Positions 1 to 12,455 of a stretch of 64,000 nucleotides of DNA are shown here, piece by piece. Source of the DNA: Pogona vitticeps (lineage: Eukaryota > Chordata > Lepidosauria > Squamata > Agamidae). The translations under genes and the position numbers were made by a program. Position 1 is the first letter of the stretch; every line of letters begins with the position of its first letter. A model generated the notes under the pieces. The model worked only from the letters and a program-made list of their open reading frames with translations. It made no database searches and was not told the DNA's origin. Location of the stretch: assembly GCF_051106095.1 (NCBI RefSeq), contig NC_135785.1, positions 103,230,501 to 103,294,500 on the forward strand, read 5' to 3'.

Positions 1-559
1 GAGTTTGTGGGAGGAAAGGCAAGATATGAACAAAATAAATAAATAGCTTAAAGATATAGTCCAAAAAAAAAAAGAAGCAGACTAAATGTTGGACTAATTG
101 AATAAGGCCTAAATGCCATTTCTACACTGTAAAAGGTGCTCATTTTTCTGCTACAGTGAGTTCTGTGTGGGGCAGCTGAGAACATGGCTGGGGATACAGA
201 GATGTCTTGGTGTGTGGGGGGGGTAGATGCTGCTTGCAGGCCACATATTATCCACCTCTGGCTTGAAGAATTCTTTAAAAAGTGAGTGGGTGTACCATTT
301 AATTGCAATTTAATTAAAGGTTCCTTCGGCGGGAACTACAATCAGGAACATAGAAAACGGCCTTCTTCCAAGGCCGACCATCTATTTTGCACTGTTTACA
401 CTGAATGGCCACACATCCCTCTCAGATTTTGTACTGTTAGTAAAGTACTTCACTCCTCCTACCTTTCACTGTCTCTCTGTCTGTCTGTGTTATATGTGTG
501 TGCACTTGCACAAATACACACTTCTCAAGTCAATTCTAACAAGAGTACTGTACTCAGAA

Positions 560-712
560 GTAGTTCATCATTCCCTTCTTCTGGGGGCATCTTGGGATTG
601 CGCAGCTTGCCCACAACGTCTCTTTCTTCTGGGATGCAAAGTGGGGGGAATTGAACTTCCAGCTTCTGGCTCTGCTGCCGGATAGCTAACTCTCTGAGCT
701 ATCCAGCCATCG
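560..712 (-). repeat. tRNA-derived SINE remnant
   Basis: Read on the minus strand, the sequence starts GGCTGGATAGCTCAGAGAG and carries an A-box-like block (TAGCTCAGAGAGTT) followed about 30 bp later by a B-box-like block (GAAGTTCAATTCCC), the layout of a tRNA-derived SINE head. The tail continues towards lower coordinates and its end is not clear. It is too diverged to be a working tRNA gene: there is no sound cloverleaf acceptor stem. Confidence 0.5.
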
Positions 713-865
713 CCATTCATTTACCAAATAAAGAAAAGAGTACTTATACTGGTTAGTTCAAACTCCCTTTATTATACATTTTTAAACCTTTGCCTCCTCA
801 TGCCTTGGGAACCAATGGGCTTTTTTTACAAAATCAGTTCATAAGCATTAGATACAGGATTTTAT

Positions 866-960
866 GGGAGAAGGGAGCCTATCCGAGGAAGCTGGCTGTG
901 GTTTGCAAAACCTCATGCCAAACAAAAAGTGTTAGTCTTTAATGTACCACAAGATTCTTT
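866..960 (+). repeat. Short dispersed repeat with hammerhead-like core, copy 1 (degraded)
   Basis: The most degraded of four copies of the same unit (see also 3.6, 35.6 and 43.6 kb). The order is a CCGAGGAA box, an imperfect stem (GCTGGC/GTTTGC), an AAAA box where others have GAAA, CTCATGCC, then the shared tail GTTAGTCTTTAATGTACCAC followed by an A/T-rich end. Identification rests on the conserved order of blocks. The family resembles a repeat common in reptiles; I suspect but cannot show a link to Penelope-like elements. Confidence 0.5.
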
Positions 961-3599
961 ATTGTACACGAAGGTCTGCAAATTTCAGTTTCCCAGTCCG
1001 GTCACCAGGCGGCAGGATGTCCTTGTTCTTGCCTAGTGTTTCCCCAGCACTTTGAGAAGTATATGCAGACTGTGGTTTAAACTTCCAGTCAGCAGCATGA
1101 GACAGCCCATTCAGACACATACTGGCACTCACTTGGTTACTGTATTGTCTTAGGTGTGGACGAGGGTCCTTCATCTGGATATTAAGGCCTGCTCTACACA
1201 TGCAGTAGAATGAGGTGGTAATGAAGTGGCACGATATTGAACCAGTGGAAATGACATCATATGAGAGTGCATAAGCAACGATCCATTTATTTTATATTCC
1301 CATATATAAAAAACAAAACCCCCAGAGAGGTCTCTGAAAGTAGAAAACAAACAAAAGAGGAAACAGTTTGGGCTACCATCCTTCCCACAGATGTGATGGG
1401 CCCTTTATTTATATGCAGCATTCAAAATGGCATCTTCCCTCATCCCTTCCCAGCACTTCATTCTGGGGTACTTATCACCTTCCACATGAAGGGAAACATC
1501 CCCTCCCTTCCCCCCATTCTCATCATTTTTAAATAAATACAGTTATTTCTTATGTCAATAAATGAGGCTGTAATTAAGTTTTGTTTTTTTAATCTAAAAC
1601 ATACCTTGGAGGGAATCCCATCACACATTTTATCTCAGTACATAGGTTTCCCTCTCTTCATGTTGCTGTTAATGTTGGGCATGAAGGCTATCCAGGTGCC
1701 AAACAATGAGGAGAAACTTCAAGACTCCTCCCTGCACTCCCTTCTTGAATTTCTTATTTTTTTTTTAAATTTCAAACTAGGCTTGAAGTCAACATTTCTG
1801 CAAGCAGAAGACCATTCTCTATCCAGCTTATATTCAGCTTCAGAAACACTGCTCTGACATATATGAAGAATATAATAAGAGATACAAATGCAGTAATGTC
1901 ATGTTTAAATAAGCAGCCACTTATTCTTGAACAGGGAGAAAAATAGAAACGCTACCAACACAAGAAATCGCTTTTGTCTAATTACAGAGTGCCAGAGGTG
2001 GGAGGCTTTTGAACTTAACAATTAGAGATGAAATATTGCCCTCTAATTTTGACTGGCTTAATAAATACCATAAGACAGAAATAGTAGCACTCTCTGGCTT
2101 AAGGTGATTATGTGGTGGGAAATTTGATTCAGAGATCTTTAAATGTCATTGTCATTTTTTGCATTAAAAAGAAGAAGCCAAGAACTAAGGTGGGGGGGGC
2201 TGTTTGTGAGGCAGTGGAATTCCATATCTGTAGTAAAACAGCCGGGGGGGGGGGGAGATAAAAAAATAGTTCTAATACAGAATATAAGGAAGACATAATC
2301 AAATTTAAATTTCCATTTCAGTTACAATTCCACCAGAGGAGATCTCCAGGACATCCTTCATATTAAGAGGGAGACTTAAAGCCAGTTATTTGAGGTCTTA
2401 GAAATATGGTCTATGGTGTCACACTCTAACCATACAGTCATAGAATTTTATGTGTCAACCCCACCCCAACCCTTCAGTCTCAAAGTTTGGGAGAAACTAA
2501 TTTTCCTAATGAATTACTTTCAACGGAGTGAACTGGAATGAGGTTACTTTTTGCCAGTAATGCTCATGGCTGCAATTCACTACTTTTATGTGGAAACAGA
2601 ACAGTGTTCCTGTCCCTTACACCTTACTGGCATCAGGGGAGATGTTTTGCCTGAATAATGAATAGAAGAAGGATCCGAATGGTGGGTCATCTTGGAAGGG
2701 TTGCCTGGCCCTCCTTTTTCTGCGGATGAGCTGTTGGGCCACAAGGAAGAATGCAGGGCAGGTTCAGGATTGAACAAGATAGCAAAGGAAGTGAATTGCT
2801 CCAGGGAGACATTCGAGAGGGCAACTACATTGGCCATTTATCCCACAATTTGCATTGGATGAATTTGAATTGAAACCTGGCATGTGATGCAAAGCTCAGT
2901 GTGAGGGAGCTGCAGTGGAATATCTCTTTCAAGTAGAGAACCACCTTTTTTTTCTATTCAGCTGCGGGAGTGGTTTAAATGGGCTCTTATCGGTCTGAGA
3001 CAGCTTTGTCCACTTTCTGCCCAGTATGGTCACCTGATCTGATGCAGAGGGTTGCTTGTGGGGGATATCAGTTCCCCTCAACCAAACACTTCTTGGTCTA
3101 GGGCATTTTGGTGCAAAGTGTGAAACATGGCATGTTGGAGCTGTCATAGCAATCCATCTCATCTTGTTGGAGACACGGTATGTGGCTCTTCCTCACTCCT
3201 TTAATTCAAAGCGCTCTGGTTTCTTTTGCTGGAACAGAATCTGTTTTGGACCAGATGTAGCTTCTGTAGTTGGAGCTCTCTGCAAACCAAGGTCTCTACT
3301 GACTTTTGCAAATTGTTGTCTGGATGGCTACAGTGATTTCACCCAAGGATTTGATAAATTGCAAATCGTAGTGGATCAAATAATATACCCCCTCCCATGT
3401 AATTGTACCCTGAGAGAGAATTGGAGACAAGGAGAGAAGTTTCCTGTAGGCTTCCCAAATAAAATAGACCTTTTTCACACTGTGAGCAATTTCCATTTGC
3501 ATCCTCACCGGGCATTTTTCCCCAGGATGATGTGGAAGTGTCCTTTAGGTTTTCTCCTTTTCTCTCTCCCGACTCTCCCTCCTTTCCATCTCCTCATCT

Positions 3600-3690
3600 G
3601 GGTCTGAGGAAATGGATTGTAACCCATGAAAGCTCAGACCGAAATACGTAAATCTGTTAGTTGTCAAGATGCCACAATACTTTTGCTTTT
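3600..3690 (+). repeat. Short dispersed repeat with hammerhead-like core, copy 2
   Basis: The block order is CTGAGGAA, a stem-loop ATGG-attgtaac-CCAT, then GAAAGCTCAGACC and the tail CTGTTAGTTGTCAAGATGCCAC. Relative to the copy at 35.6 kb, whose stem is GTGG/CCAC, the outermost stem pair is A-T instead of G-C, a compensated change. The unit resembles CTGANGA - helix - GAAA of a hammerhead ribozyme, with one additional A before the helix. No protein is encoded. Confidence 0.55.
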
Positions 3691-4109
3691 CTTTTTCTTT
3701 AATCCAAAGCAAATGACAAAAGGATAGCCCTCAGTTCTTAACCCCTAAATGTCTGATGTGAGACCAATAAATCCTGCTGTACACATTGTGAGTAGTAAGG
3801 TATTCCCTTTGAATTTAATAGAATACAATTCCATGTAGATTTAGTAGGGGAAAATACATTACAAAGCCTTTCTAGAACACAAGACTGTGTGTTGTGAAGG
3901 CTGTGAGTGTTTTGCTCAGCTAGCAATACCTTCTTGTCAAGCTGAGGTTTGCAGGGTAACACAGATCAACTTTATAATTTTTACTTCAACAATGCAGTAG
4001 TGCTAATGTGTTCATTTGAGCAGTGGAATCAATTACTTTTCCCCAGCATACAGTGACGCCAGTGATAACTGTTCAATGCAAGCAAAGTAGCTAATAACAT
4101 ATAAGATTG

Positions 4110-4566
4110 TACAGTAGTGCCTCGCTTTACTATTTCCCCACATTACGACGACAAAACCGCATTACGACGAAACCGCATTATGACAATCTTTTTGCAATCA
4201 CAATTGTGATCGCAAAACGGTCTGAATGGGGTTTTTTTTCGCTTTGTGATTATCGGTTCCCTGCTTCGGGAACCGATTCTTCGCAAAATAATGGTTTTCC
4301 TCCAGCTGATCGGTGGTTTCAGAATGGCCACTGGGTAAATAAAATGGCTCCCCGCTGTTTTCTGGGACGGATTCCTCACTGCACAGGCACCGAAAATGGC
4401 TGCCCTATGGAGGATCTTCGCTGGATGGTGAGTTTCCAGCCAATTGGAATGCATTGAAGGGGTTTCAATGCATTTCAATGGGCTTTTTATTTTTGCATTA
4501 TGATGTTTTCATTCTACAGTGATTTTGCTGGAACGAATTAACGTCGTAAAGCGGGGCACCACTGTA
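4110..4566. mobile_element. Mariner-type MITE (TACAGT family), copy a
   Basis: The ends are inverted: TACAGTAGTGCCTCGCTTTA on the left and GTAAAGCGGGGCACCACTGTA on the right, with TA at both borders as expected for a TA target duplication. Inside, each half contains further short complementary blocks (CGCATTACGACG, AACGTCGTAAAG), so the single strand can fold back. There is no transposase, so it is a non-autonomous element mobilised in trans. Six relatives lie at 22.5, 33.4, 47.4, 58.4, 62.7 and 63.7 kb. Confidence 0.85.
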
Positions 4567-5142
4567 TTTAAAAGCCATGTTCCAGGCTCTGGCTCAATGG
4601 AAGATCTACAATGTAGTGTGCCACTAGATTCCATGTGGCAGACAGCCTCTCAGCTTTTCCTAAACCACCTGCAACAAAGAAGGAATCATCAAGGAAGCAG
4701 GTCAATCCTTGGCGTACAGACTTCTCACGGAACTAGTTACAATAATTAAGTTTTGTAGTCAATACCAAGCTGCAGAGGATTATTATAGTTCCAGCAAACT
4801 GTGACAACTTTCCTGCACAGGATTTTCCTAGAAAGGACAGAAGAGACAGCAATCTGTGCAAGATTGTTATAATCCTTGGCCTCTTTCCTGTAGGATTCAC
4901 TAGGACAAACATTAAGCTGCACAGAATTTGGCAATTTCCTGTTCAATTGGGGGGGGGGGGGGGAAGAAAGGTGACAGGGTCTCATCTTTGTATGAAGCCA
5001 GGAAATCTTCATGATGTGAGCCGAAGTCTCAATAGGGGCAGACTCAGAAAATCACTGAGAACAATGATTTTTTATTGTCATCATATCCTTATTCAGAGGC
5101 AACTTGGCTCTGAAGACCAACTCCAGAGACACTGAGTGATAT

Positions 5143-5605
5143 AGAATCATGGGATAATTAGGTTAGAAGGGGCTTATGAGGCCATCAAGTCCAACTACCT
5201 GCTCAGTGCAGGAGTCCAAATCAAAGTTGATCTGACAGATGGTTGTCCAATTTTCTCTTGAATGCCTCTAGCGTTGGAGCACTCCCTATCCCCTGAGGTA
5301 ATTGGCTCCATTACTACTCTAACAGTTATGGCATTCTTTTCCTGATTTTTCACAAAATCTGACTTCCTGTGACTTGAGCCCATTATTCTGTGTCCTGCAC
5401 TCTGGGATGATAGAGAACAGATCCTGCCCCTCCTCTGTATGACTATGTTTCAAGTATTTGGAAACTGCTATCGTATCTCCCCTCAGTCTTCTTTTCTCAA
5501 GGTTAAACATGCCCAGTTCTTTCAGCCTTTCCTCTGAAAGCAAGATTTCCAGTCCCCTGATCAGCCTTGTTGCCCTCGTCCGAACACATTCCAGTTTGTT
5601 TGATG
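5143..5605 (-). mobile_element. CR1 LINE, 3' end fragment
   Basis: On the minus strand this reads as the typical amniote CR1 3' end: a block about a person-of-origin-free region GAGGGCAACAAGGCTGATCA, then AGAAGACTGAGGGGAGATAC, and the terminal region ending near the CR1-like motif TTCTATATCA. CR1 copies are usually 5'-truncated, as this one is; only about the last 460 bp remain. Its frames are interrupted and it encodes nothing usable. Confidence 0.85.
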
Positions 5606-7140
5606 TGCAGCTGTTGGTGTTGTATCCTGCTTCTGAGGCTGCCGGAGAAATGGCTTGCTTTGATTGGAAACAGTCCCTTCAATGCACACCTGTAGAATGA
5701 AACTGTATAGTGCAATCAGGGCTGCCCCAAGACATTTTGTTGCCTGAGGCAGAGGATAGAATGGCAGGCTAACTATAGACATTTGGGTTCTACAAAGGGT
5801 TAATGACTGGTGGCCGATTTTACCCTGCATGCAAAATAACAGATGTTTGTGAATGGAGGCATTATAAGAAGCCAGCATATCAGAGAGCAACACAATGGCG
5901 GCATTCTCAAAAAAAAAAACAGCTGAATTTCAAGAGATCCCATATAGCAGCCCTATAGATCAGTAAAAAGTGAGGGGCTAGGGCAAGGAGAGTTCAGTAA
6001 GCCACTGAACAATACCCCAGCTGTTCTGTGGAGAAGCTCTGGGGAATTCAATTGCTGCCACCAGATATGATGAAACTAAGGCTGTTGAGGGTAAGGAAAC
6101 GAGCTGTCTTGGAAAGGAGTCAGGAACAAGTCTAAAAAGGAAGGGGGAAGAAAGGTGGAGGCGATAGGGGAAAAGATGTTCCCAGAGCTTTCAGTACAAG
6201 GAGAGGGACGTTACAGGGGGAGTCAGGAAGGGAGCAGCACAATAATAGTGGAGGGGAAATGCTTGCCATTCCATGGGGAAGTAACTGCACCTGTTTTCTC
6301 TTCCAAAGTGCAGTGCGAGCGGGTTGCAAGCCTGTCTGGTTTGTGTGTGAGGAGATTTGCCAAGATCCTTCCTTTTCCAGGAGAAAAATAAATAAATCAG
6401 TTTTGTTGCAACAAAACGCCACAAATTACACCTCCAGCTATAAAAAACGAAGAGGAAGTTAAACTAAAATAAAGGGATCCATATCCTTAGTCCTCTTCTT
6501 ATTGCCAGCTGTGGGTTCATGTTAGGAATATAAGTCTTCAGATATTTTGGTCCTGCAGGAAAAAATGAAGACGTTAAAAAGTATTCTTCCGTTGAATGAG
6601 GTTAAAAGAGTTTTTGAGCATTTTTTTCACATTTTGATATTTGTTTAAACAAGATTTGTAGAGGTGTTTCTGCAAAATCTTGTATTTTGTACAGAAGACA
6701 TGTATTTTGTGTATAGTTTTAAACTAGTTTTTAACTACACATCTTGAAGCAAAATACAGGCTTCTCTTGCAAAACCCACAGCACAAACAATAAAGGTATT
6801 CTCCTGATCTTGAAAGAAGACAGTGCTGGTCCTTTCGTTTTTGTGCAGGAGTGAAAAATCTCATTGCTGTGAGATTGAGAACATTTGTGACTTGTTCCAC
6901 GAGTACAGGCACACAAGCATGTTTAGATTTGCAGGTCCTCATGACTCAGGGCCCTTCTGCAGATTGGCACTATATCCGCAGGATAAAGGAGTTTTTTTCA
7001 AAGGAACTTATGTACATCCAGCCTTCCCTAAGCTGATGTTCTCCTTGGGCATTAGACCACAGTTCCCATTACCCCCAGCTATTCAGAAGAAGTGGGTGTG
7101 CAGTAAGATTCCACACATCAAATATATTTCTTCTGTATTA

Positions 7141-7322
7141 CTGTACATACATATGTGCCATCAAGTTGGAGCTGACTGACAGAGACCTGAATATGGCTTT
7201 CAAGGTAACTCAAGGAGTGGTTTTACCCATGCCATCCATACCGGTGAGTTTCCATAGCCAAGAAAGGATTCTAACCCAAGTCTCCTGAGTCCTAGTCTGT
7301 CACTCTATCCACTATACTACAT
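7141..7322 (-). repeat. tRNA-derived SINE
   Basis: The minus strand begins GTAGTATAGTGGATAGAGTG (A-box-like) and continues to GGGTTAGAATCC (B-box-like), then a non-tRNA body ending near a GATGGCACATATG block. A more diverged relative is at 60.3 kb in the same orientation, sharing the body blocks TTTCAAGGTA and GTGCCATCAAG read on the + strand. It is an old insertion in an LDB3 intron. Confidence 0.65.
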
Positions 7323-7849
7323 ATTTCTGCATGTGATTATGTCCCCCTGTTGTTTCCTTCTGAATGGAAGATAACTGTTGAGTGTTGCTGTAAAACAAAG
7401 TAGAAAGAGATACTATATGGTGTATTTTATGGGTTCTTTGTCTCCAAAGAAAGAGAATGAGCTAATACCCTTGAATCTGCTATAATACCTGATTTATGAT
7501 AATAGATATTGCCAGTAATTAGGGCCATCTGAGGCAGTTGTGGCTTGAAGGAAAAGATTCTGATAAATAACTGTGCTTTGCAAGAGCAACATTACTGCCT
7601 TCAGGGGAGTCTTCATCATCTGCCATCCCTCAGGCACTGAGTGAGACACAACATGGCTGTGCTGCTGCCGGTTGCCAGCCTTCCTGAGGCAGTTTGGCTT
7701 GGACTCCCTCGACCTCGCGGGACTGGGCCCTCGCTGCCTCTGGCTGCCCCACCCCCTCCTCAACATCAGCCACCTGGATGGGAGGTGGAGAAGGGGATTT
7801 AGAAGGGTTTTTTATTGTGATTATCAATTGCCATCAATTAAGAAGAGAC

Positions 7850-10375
7850 CCACAGTGGATCTGAGGGAACAGGAAGGGGGGATGGTGTTGGAGGGTGCAG
7901 CCACTGAGGTGGTGCTGGGTAGGGGAAGGAATGGCGGTGGGGGTAGAACATGCCCATGTAGGAGAAGAGAGGTTAGATATCTTGCATCTATCCCCTCTTC
8001 TAGTCCTACCCCCAACCAGATGGTATCGGGTGACCATATCAACAAACCCTCGAGCCACATGGTGCTGTTGATGAACCCTCTCCCAGCTGTGTCTGCCTGG
8101 GTACTCGGTCCAGCATCAATGTCGCTCGGAGGGTCGGGGAGGGGGAGTTGCTAGAGTCTATAGGACTTCTATCTCTTTGACTAGGCTTCCTATCTCTTTG
8201 AGAGGAGGTCTTGAGGGCCTGTACTGTGTGTTGGACCTATGAGACAGATTGAGGATTCTGTTGGTGTACTGCCCACCCTGCTGTGTACCAACAGTCTGCC
8301 TGCCTGAACTGACGGAGGTAGTCTCGGACCTGGTCTTGAGGACTCCCAGGCTGTTGGTGCTGGGGGACCTCAACATCCATTCCTAGGGTGCCTTGACTGG
8401 GACGACTCAGGACTTCATGGCCGCCATGACAACCATGGGGCTGTCTCAATGTGTCATTGGCCTGACACATGAGAAGGGCCATACCTTGGACCTGGTTTTC
8501 TCAACGGGACTGGAAGATGGTGATGGTGGTCTGGATGTGGAGAGTCTGGTTGTGACCCTATTGTCATGGTCAGACCACTTCCTGGTCAAGTTTAGTCTAT
8601 TAGCTTTGTCTCCCTTCTGCAGGGGTGGGGGATCTATTAAGATGATCCGCCCTTGGAGACTAATGGATCCGGATGGTTTCCTGAATGCTCTGGGGGATTA
8701 TCCGTCTGATATGGTCAGTACTTCTGTCGAAGCTCAGGTTACCCTATGGAATAGGGAGATGACCCAGGCGGTTGACACAATTGCGCCTAAGTGCCCTCTC
8801 CCTGCATGCAGAGCCCAGACAGCTCCTTGGTATCCTTCTGAACTGTGGGTGATGAAGTGAGAGGAGAGATGCCTGGAACACAGGTGGAGGAAATACCACT
8901 GGGAGTCCAATCAAACACGACTTAGAGCCCATTATTGGGCCTATTTCGTGGCAATACTGCTGGCAAAATGGCAATATTTCTCCAGCCGTATTTTTTCCTC
9001 AGAATGTCGTCCAGCAGAGCTGTTTTGGGTGGTCCGGGATCTTCTTCAATCGGGAAATCCGGTGGAGGTCCCAGACTGTTCATCAGCTCACTGTGATGAG
9101 TTTGCCATTCATTTTGAGGGGAAAATTGCTCAGATTCGCAGTCGGTTAGACTCCACCATTACTGCAAAATCGGAGGATGTGTCCAGGGAGCCATGCTTAG
9201 GTCAAATATTAATGGATGAGTTTCAATTGTTGAGACCTGAGGATGTGCACAGGGTGCTTGGATCTGTCCGTTTTACCACCACTCCACTTGATCCTTGCCC
9301 ATCTTGGCTAATTGGAAGATCTGCCAGGGGGGGGTTACGCTTGGGTACAGGAGGCTGAAAATGCCTCTTTGAGAGAGGGAGTGGTCCCTGCCATCTTGAA
9401 AGAGGTAGTAATTCGACCGCTCCTGAAAAAGCCTAACCTGGACCCAAGGCTGGTCTTTAACTACTGGTCAGTGGCAAACCTCCCTTATTTGGGCAAGGTG
9501 TTGGAGCGGTTTGTGAATCCATTTTCTGGATCCATTTCAATCAGGTTTCAGACTGGGTTTTGGTACAGAGACTGCCTTGTTCACCCTGTACAATGACCTT
9601 TGCTGGGAGAGAGACAGGTGGAGTGTGACCCTGTTGATACTCGTGGACATCTCAGCGTCTTTCTAGTCTAACACTGGAAGCCCAGGTGGACTCGGTGGCC
9701 AGAGGCACCTTTCTTCAGCTGTGGAAATTATACCAGCTATGGCCCTACCTGGATGAGCAGAGTCTCATGACAGTTACACATGCACTGGTAACATCTTGTA
9801 TAGGTTATTGCAATGTGCTCTACGTGGGGCTGCCTTTGAAGACAGCCCAGTGACTGCAACTGGTCCAGATTCGAGCTGTGCAGCTGGTGAGTTGTGGAGC
9901 TGCTAGGGGACACGTCAAGTCGATTCTGTTTAAATTATATTGGCTACCAAGTGCTTGTTTTGACATATAAAACCCTAAATGGCTTGGGCACTGGATACCT
10001 GAAGAACCACCTCCTTCCATATGAACCTACCGGGCACATAAGATTTAGCCAGGGGGCCCTTTTGAAAGAGCCCTCCCTTAAGGAGGTAAGAGGGATGGCT
10101 TGTAGACAAAGGGCCTTTTCGGCAGCTGCCCCCAGACCATGAAATACCATCTGAATTGAGATTTGTCTGGCGCTGATGCCGATGACATTTCGGCGCCAGG
10201 TCAAAACCTTCCTGTTCCAGAAGGCTTTTAATTGAAATAATATCAACTGTGGGTCCTGATGGCAATTTTAGAGTATATATTTTAATTGTATTTTAAAACT
10301 GCATTTTAATTGTAAGCTGCCCAGAGACCTTTGGGTAGTGTGGGCGGCATATAAGTTAAATAAATTAATAACAGT
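7850..10375 (+). mobile_element. L2-like LINE, internally deleted, ending beside an LDB3 exon
   Basis: The endonuclease part is recognisable at about 8030-8620 (LGDLNIH-like, then THEKGHTLDLVF, then SDHFLVKFSL), followed by part of the reverse transcriptase at about 9370-9660 (LKKPNLDPR, LPYLGKVLERF, then VDISASF). The catalytic YADD region is missing: the copy jumps to the C-terminal part at about 9690-10145, with VTSCIGYCNVLYVGLP, KTLNGLGTGYL and RAFSAAAPRPWN. The 3' end has the L2-type tail CTGCCCAGAGACC then GGCGGCATATAAG and an A/T-rich run to about 10375. Frameshifts and stops interrupt it, so it is dead. It lies within the LDB3 intron in the same orientation as the gene and stops about 40 bp before the exon at 10412. 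Confidence 0.85.
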
Positions 10376-10411
10376 GGTGAAATGAAAGCTGGTTTCATTT
10401 TCTTGCAACAG

Positions 10412-10754
10412 CTCCGGCACCGGCTCCAGCACCAGCACCAGCTTCAGCACCTATGTCTATGCATACTTACACTCCAGCCCAAGCAGAGCCTTCAAGCCGT
10501 CCTCCCTGGGTAACAGATGACTCATTCTCCCAGAAATTTGCTCCTGGGAAAACTACCACTACAGTCACTAAGCATATCCTGCCTCGGGGAGCTCCAGTCC
10601 CACCACCACCTGCCTCTGCTCCAGCTTACACACCTCCATCGATTTCTGCCTCATCCCAAGCTCCTGCTGTTGCCCGGGGAACCATTCAAAGGGCTGAGCG
10701 CTTCCCAGCCAGCAGCCGAACTCCACTGTGCGGACACTGTAACAGCATAATCAG
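10412..10754 (+). CDS. LDB3: LDB3 exon: linker before the LIM domains and start of LIM1
   Basis: LDB3 (ZASP/Cypher) is a PDZ-LIM protein of the striated-muscle Z-disc that binds alpha-actinin. The exon opens after a TTTTCTTGCAACAG acceptor and starts inside a codon, so one base comes from the previous exon. It encodes an alanine-proline run (about 13 residues of alternating A and P), the block [17 protein letters not shown], a proline-rich segment, and [16 protein letters not shown], which are characteristic of vertebrate LDB3. CGHC supplies the first two zinc ligands of LIM1. The donor is ATCAG|GTAAAG and leaves two bases of an Arg codon, completed in the next exon. The frame runs cleanly across all 343 bases. 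PDLIM5 and PDLIM7 are paralogues, but the linker and the C-terminus fit LDB3 better. Confidence 0.95.
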
Positions 10755-11832
10755 GTAAAGCTCTGTGGGGTCCTCCTGAGGCAGGGGGAGAAAGAGAAAG
10801 TATTTCATGGCAAAATAATAAGACTGAAAGGTTTTAGATGGCCCTCTGGGATCCTTTGCAAACTCAGCCAGAATTCATCAGTGAAAAGTTTGATAATGAT
10901 GGACCCACTGCCTTAGGGGACAGCTGGATTTTCTGACCAATCTTCACCTGCAATTGTCATCCTATAGAGAGTGCTAGCCATTTTTTTTGGCCCATCTGAG
11001 ACAGTGATTAAGACCTACCTGCTTGAGCAGTGCCCAGTGCCAATAAATTGTCAAGTTGGATGTGCCCCAAAGTGTCCTGTAAAGTAGAAGGATAGTGTTG
11101 TAATCCTCATCTTCTCCTGGACTACTTTTTAAGGAGTACAATTGTTCTAGTCCACAACCAACGTGTCCTAGGCCCATACTGGTTGCAGGATTTCAAACCT
11201 TTTTGGAATTTTGGAAATGTGTCATTTTCAAGGTGTAATTCCAAACTATGGTGATACTGCATTTGGCTCTCCTAGAGCCAAGAGTTTGGCCCAATCTGTA
11301 AGGGAACAGATTGGTGGACTAGATGGAGCATTGGTCTGGCTCTCCTCATGTTCTTACTATCATTTCATGGCCAGAGAACAGAGATTCCTGGGGAAGTGAA
11401 CAGATGTGGAAAGTGTTTTCAGAAGATTACAAGTTGAGGAATTGTTCAGTAAGATTTATTCAGGTCTTGGAACTGTCCTACAAGGGTTTCCCCGCCCCCT
11501 CCACAATTGTCCTAGTAAATACAACATTTCCAGATTTATTTTTTAATGTACCAAGGAGTTCCATATTTGGCTTTGTTTTCAGTCTTAACAGTGCTGCTTT
11601 GCGTCAGAGATTCTGTTGGCTGTTTTTGCCAACAGAATCCCTGCCTCTTTGACTCTAGATATTTTAGGAAATTAGAAGGATGTTATCGGAGTAAAGTCAG
11701 AAGAGGAGAAAAGAAGAGAAAGAGAATCATTGCTGGAGAACCGTGTACATATTATTATTATTACTCCTTTTGGAGAGTGGGGAAATAAGAGCATACATAT
11801 CATGATAACTCAGTAGGAACTTCTCGCCTTCT

Positions 11833-11978
11833 ACCCCAACCTTCTCCAACATAGTATCCTCCAGATGTATTGGATTACAACTCACACTATTCCCCAGCCA
11901 GCTTGGACATTGTTAGTGATTATGAGAGCTGTAGTCCAGTATTTCTGCAGGATGCTGTGTTGCTCTCCCTTATTCTTA
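11833..11978. repeat. hAT-type MITE-like fragment
   Basis: It contains the paired blocks CCTCCAGATGTATTGGATTAC and GAGAGCTGTAGTCCAGTATT, partly complementary in the same order as in the better preserved hAT-type MITE at 29.67 kb. The ends are too diverged to call a target duplication. Similar but shorter traces occur near 18.45 and 41.20 kb. Confidence 0.4.
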
Positions 11979-12344
11979 CTTAGTTTTCAGAACTGGAGTA
12001 TATTGAAGAAAAATGTAATCTGGGTCATAAAGACAATTGCTATGAGATCAGTGGAAGTGTATGAAGTAGGATAATCATATTCTAGTCAAAGCTGGGGGAC
12101 ATTACATTTTGGGCTACAACTTCCCAAATCCTCTGTTTAACATGGCCACCATTCTGGCTAGTGGTTCCTGGGATCTCTTGCCCAAAAGGTGGCTTTTCTA
12201 AGCTGTGGTCCCACGGTGTCCGATTTCTCTGGTCCCATTTGTCTCCTGCGTCTTCTATGTATTTCTTTATGGTCTACAGATTCCTCTTTCCAAAAGGATG
12301 AATGTAAAGAAACAGAAAGGACAACCCCTGTTGCTTAGCACAGT

Positions 12345-12455
12345 GAATTTTAATATAGTAGGGCCATTGAATCAATGGATATTCGTGGGAACTCTTCCGC
12401 AAGTTCCATTGATCCAAATGGCTTACTCTAAATGTGGCTTATCACACTAACATGA
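12345..12455. repeat. Palindromic MITE, fragment
   Basis: It shares blocks such as GGGCCATTGAATCAATGG, GCAAGTTCCATTGATCC and GTGGCTTATCACAC with the longer palindromic copies at 29.99-30.20 and 61.77-62.04 kb. Only part of one copy remains. Confidence 0.5.

Larger units (their letters stand above)
1..10411 (+). other. LDB3: LDB3 intron upstream of the first visible exon
   Basis: This is intronic sequence of LDB3, because the exon at 10412 opens with an AG acceptor and starts inside a codon. No PDZ domain, ZM motif or other upstream LDB3 coding sequence is recognisable on either strand. About 1.2-3.5 kb and 5.7-7.1 kb look like plain AT-rich intron, with scattered short open frames that resemble no protein I know. 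Recognisable repeats within it are listed separately. The upstream exons presumably lie left of the window. Confidence 0.75.

Noticed and set aside
626-712. A possible tRNA gene on the minus strand
   Set aside because: A- and B-box-like blocks are present but the acceptor stem and anticodon arm do not fold properly, and a SINE body follows.
959-1201. An 80-residue minus-strand frame whose stop overlaps an AATAAA
   Set aside because: I could not match it to a protein, and the AATAAA lies at the end of a dispersed repeat. A fragment of a processed pseudogene is possible but unsupported.
3056-3607. A 183-residue open frame on the + strand in the LDB3 intron
   Set aside because: No recognisable motif, no flanking splice pattern that continues the LDB3 frame, and composition like intron.
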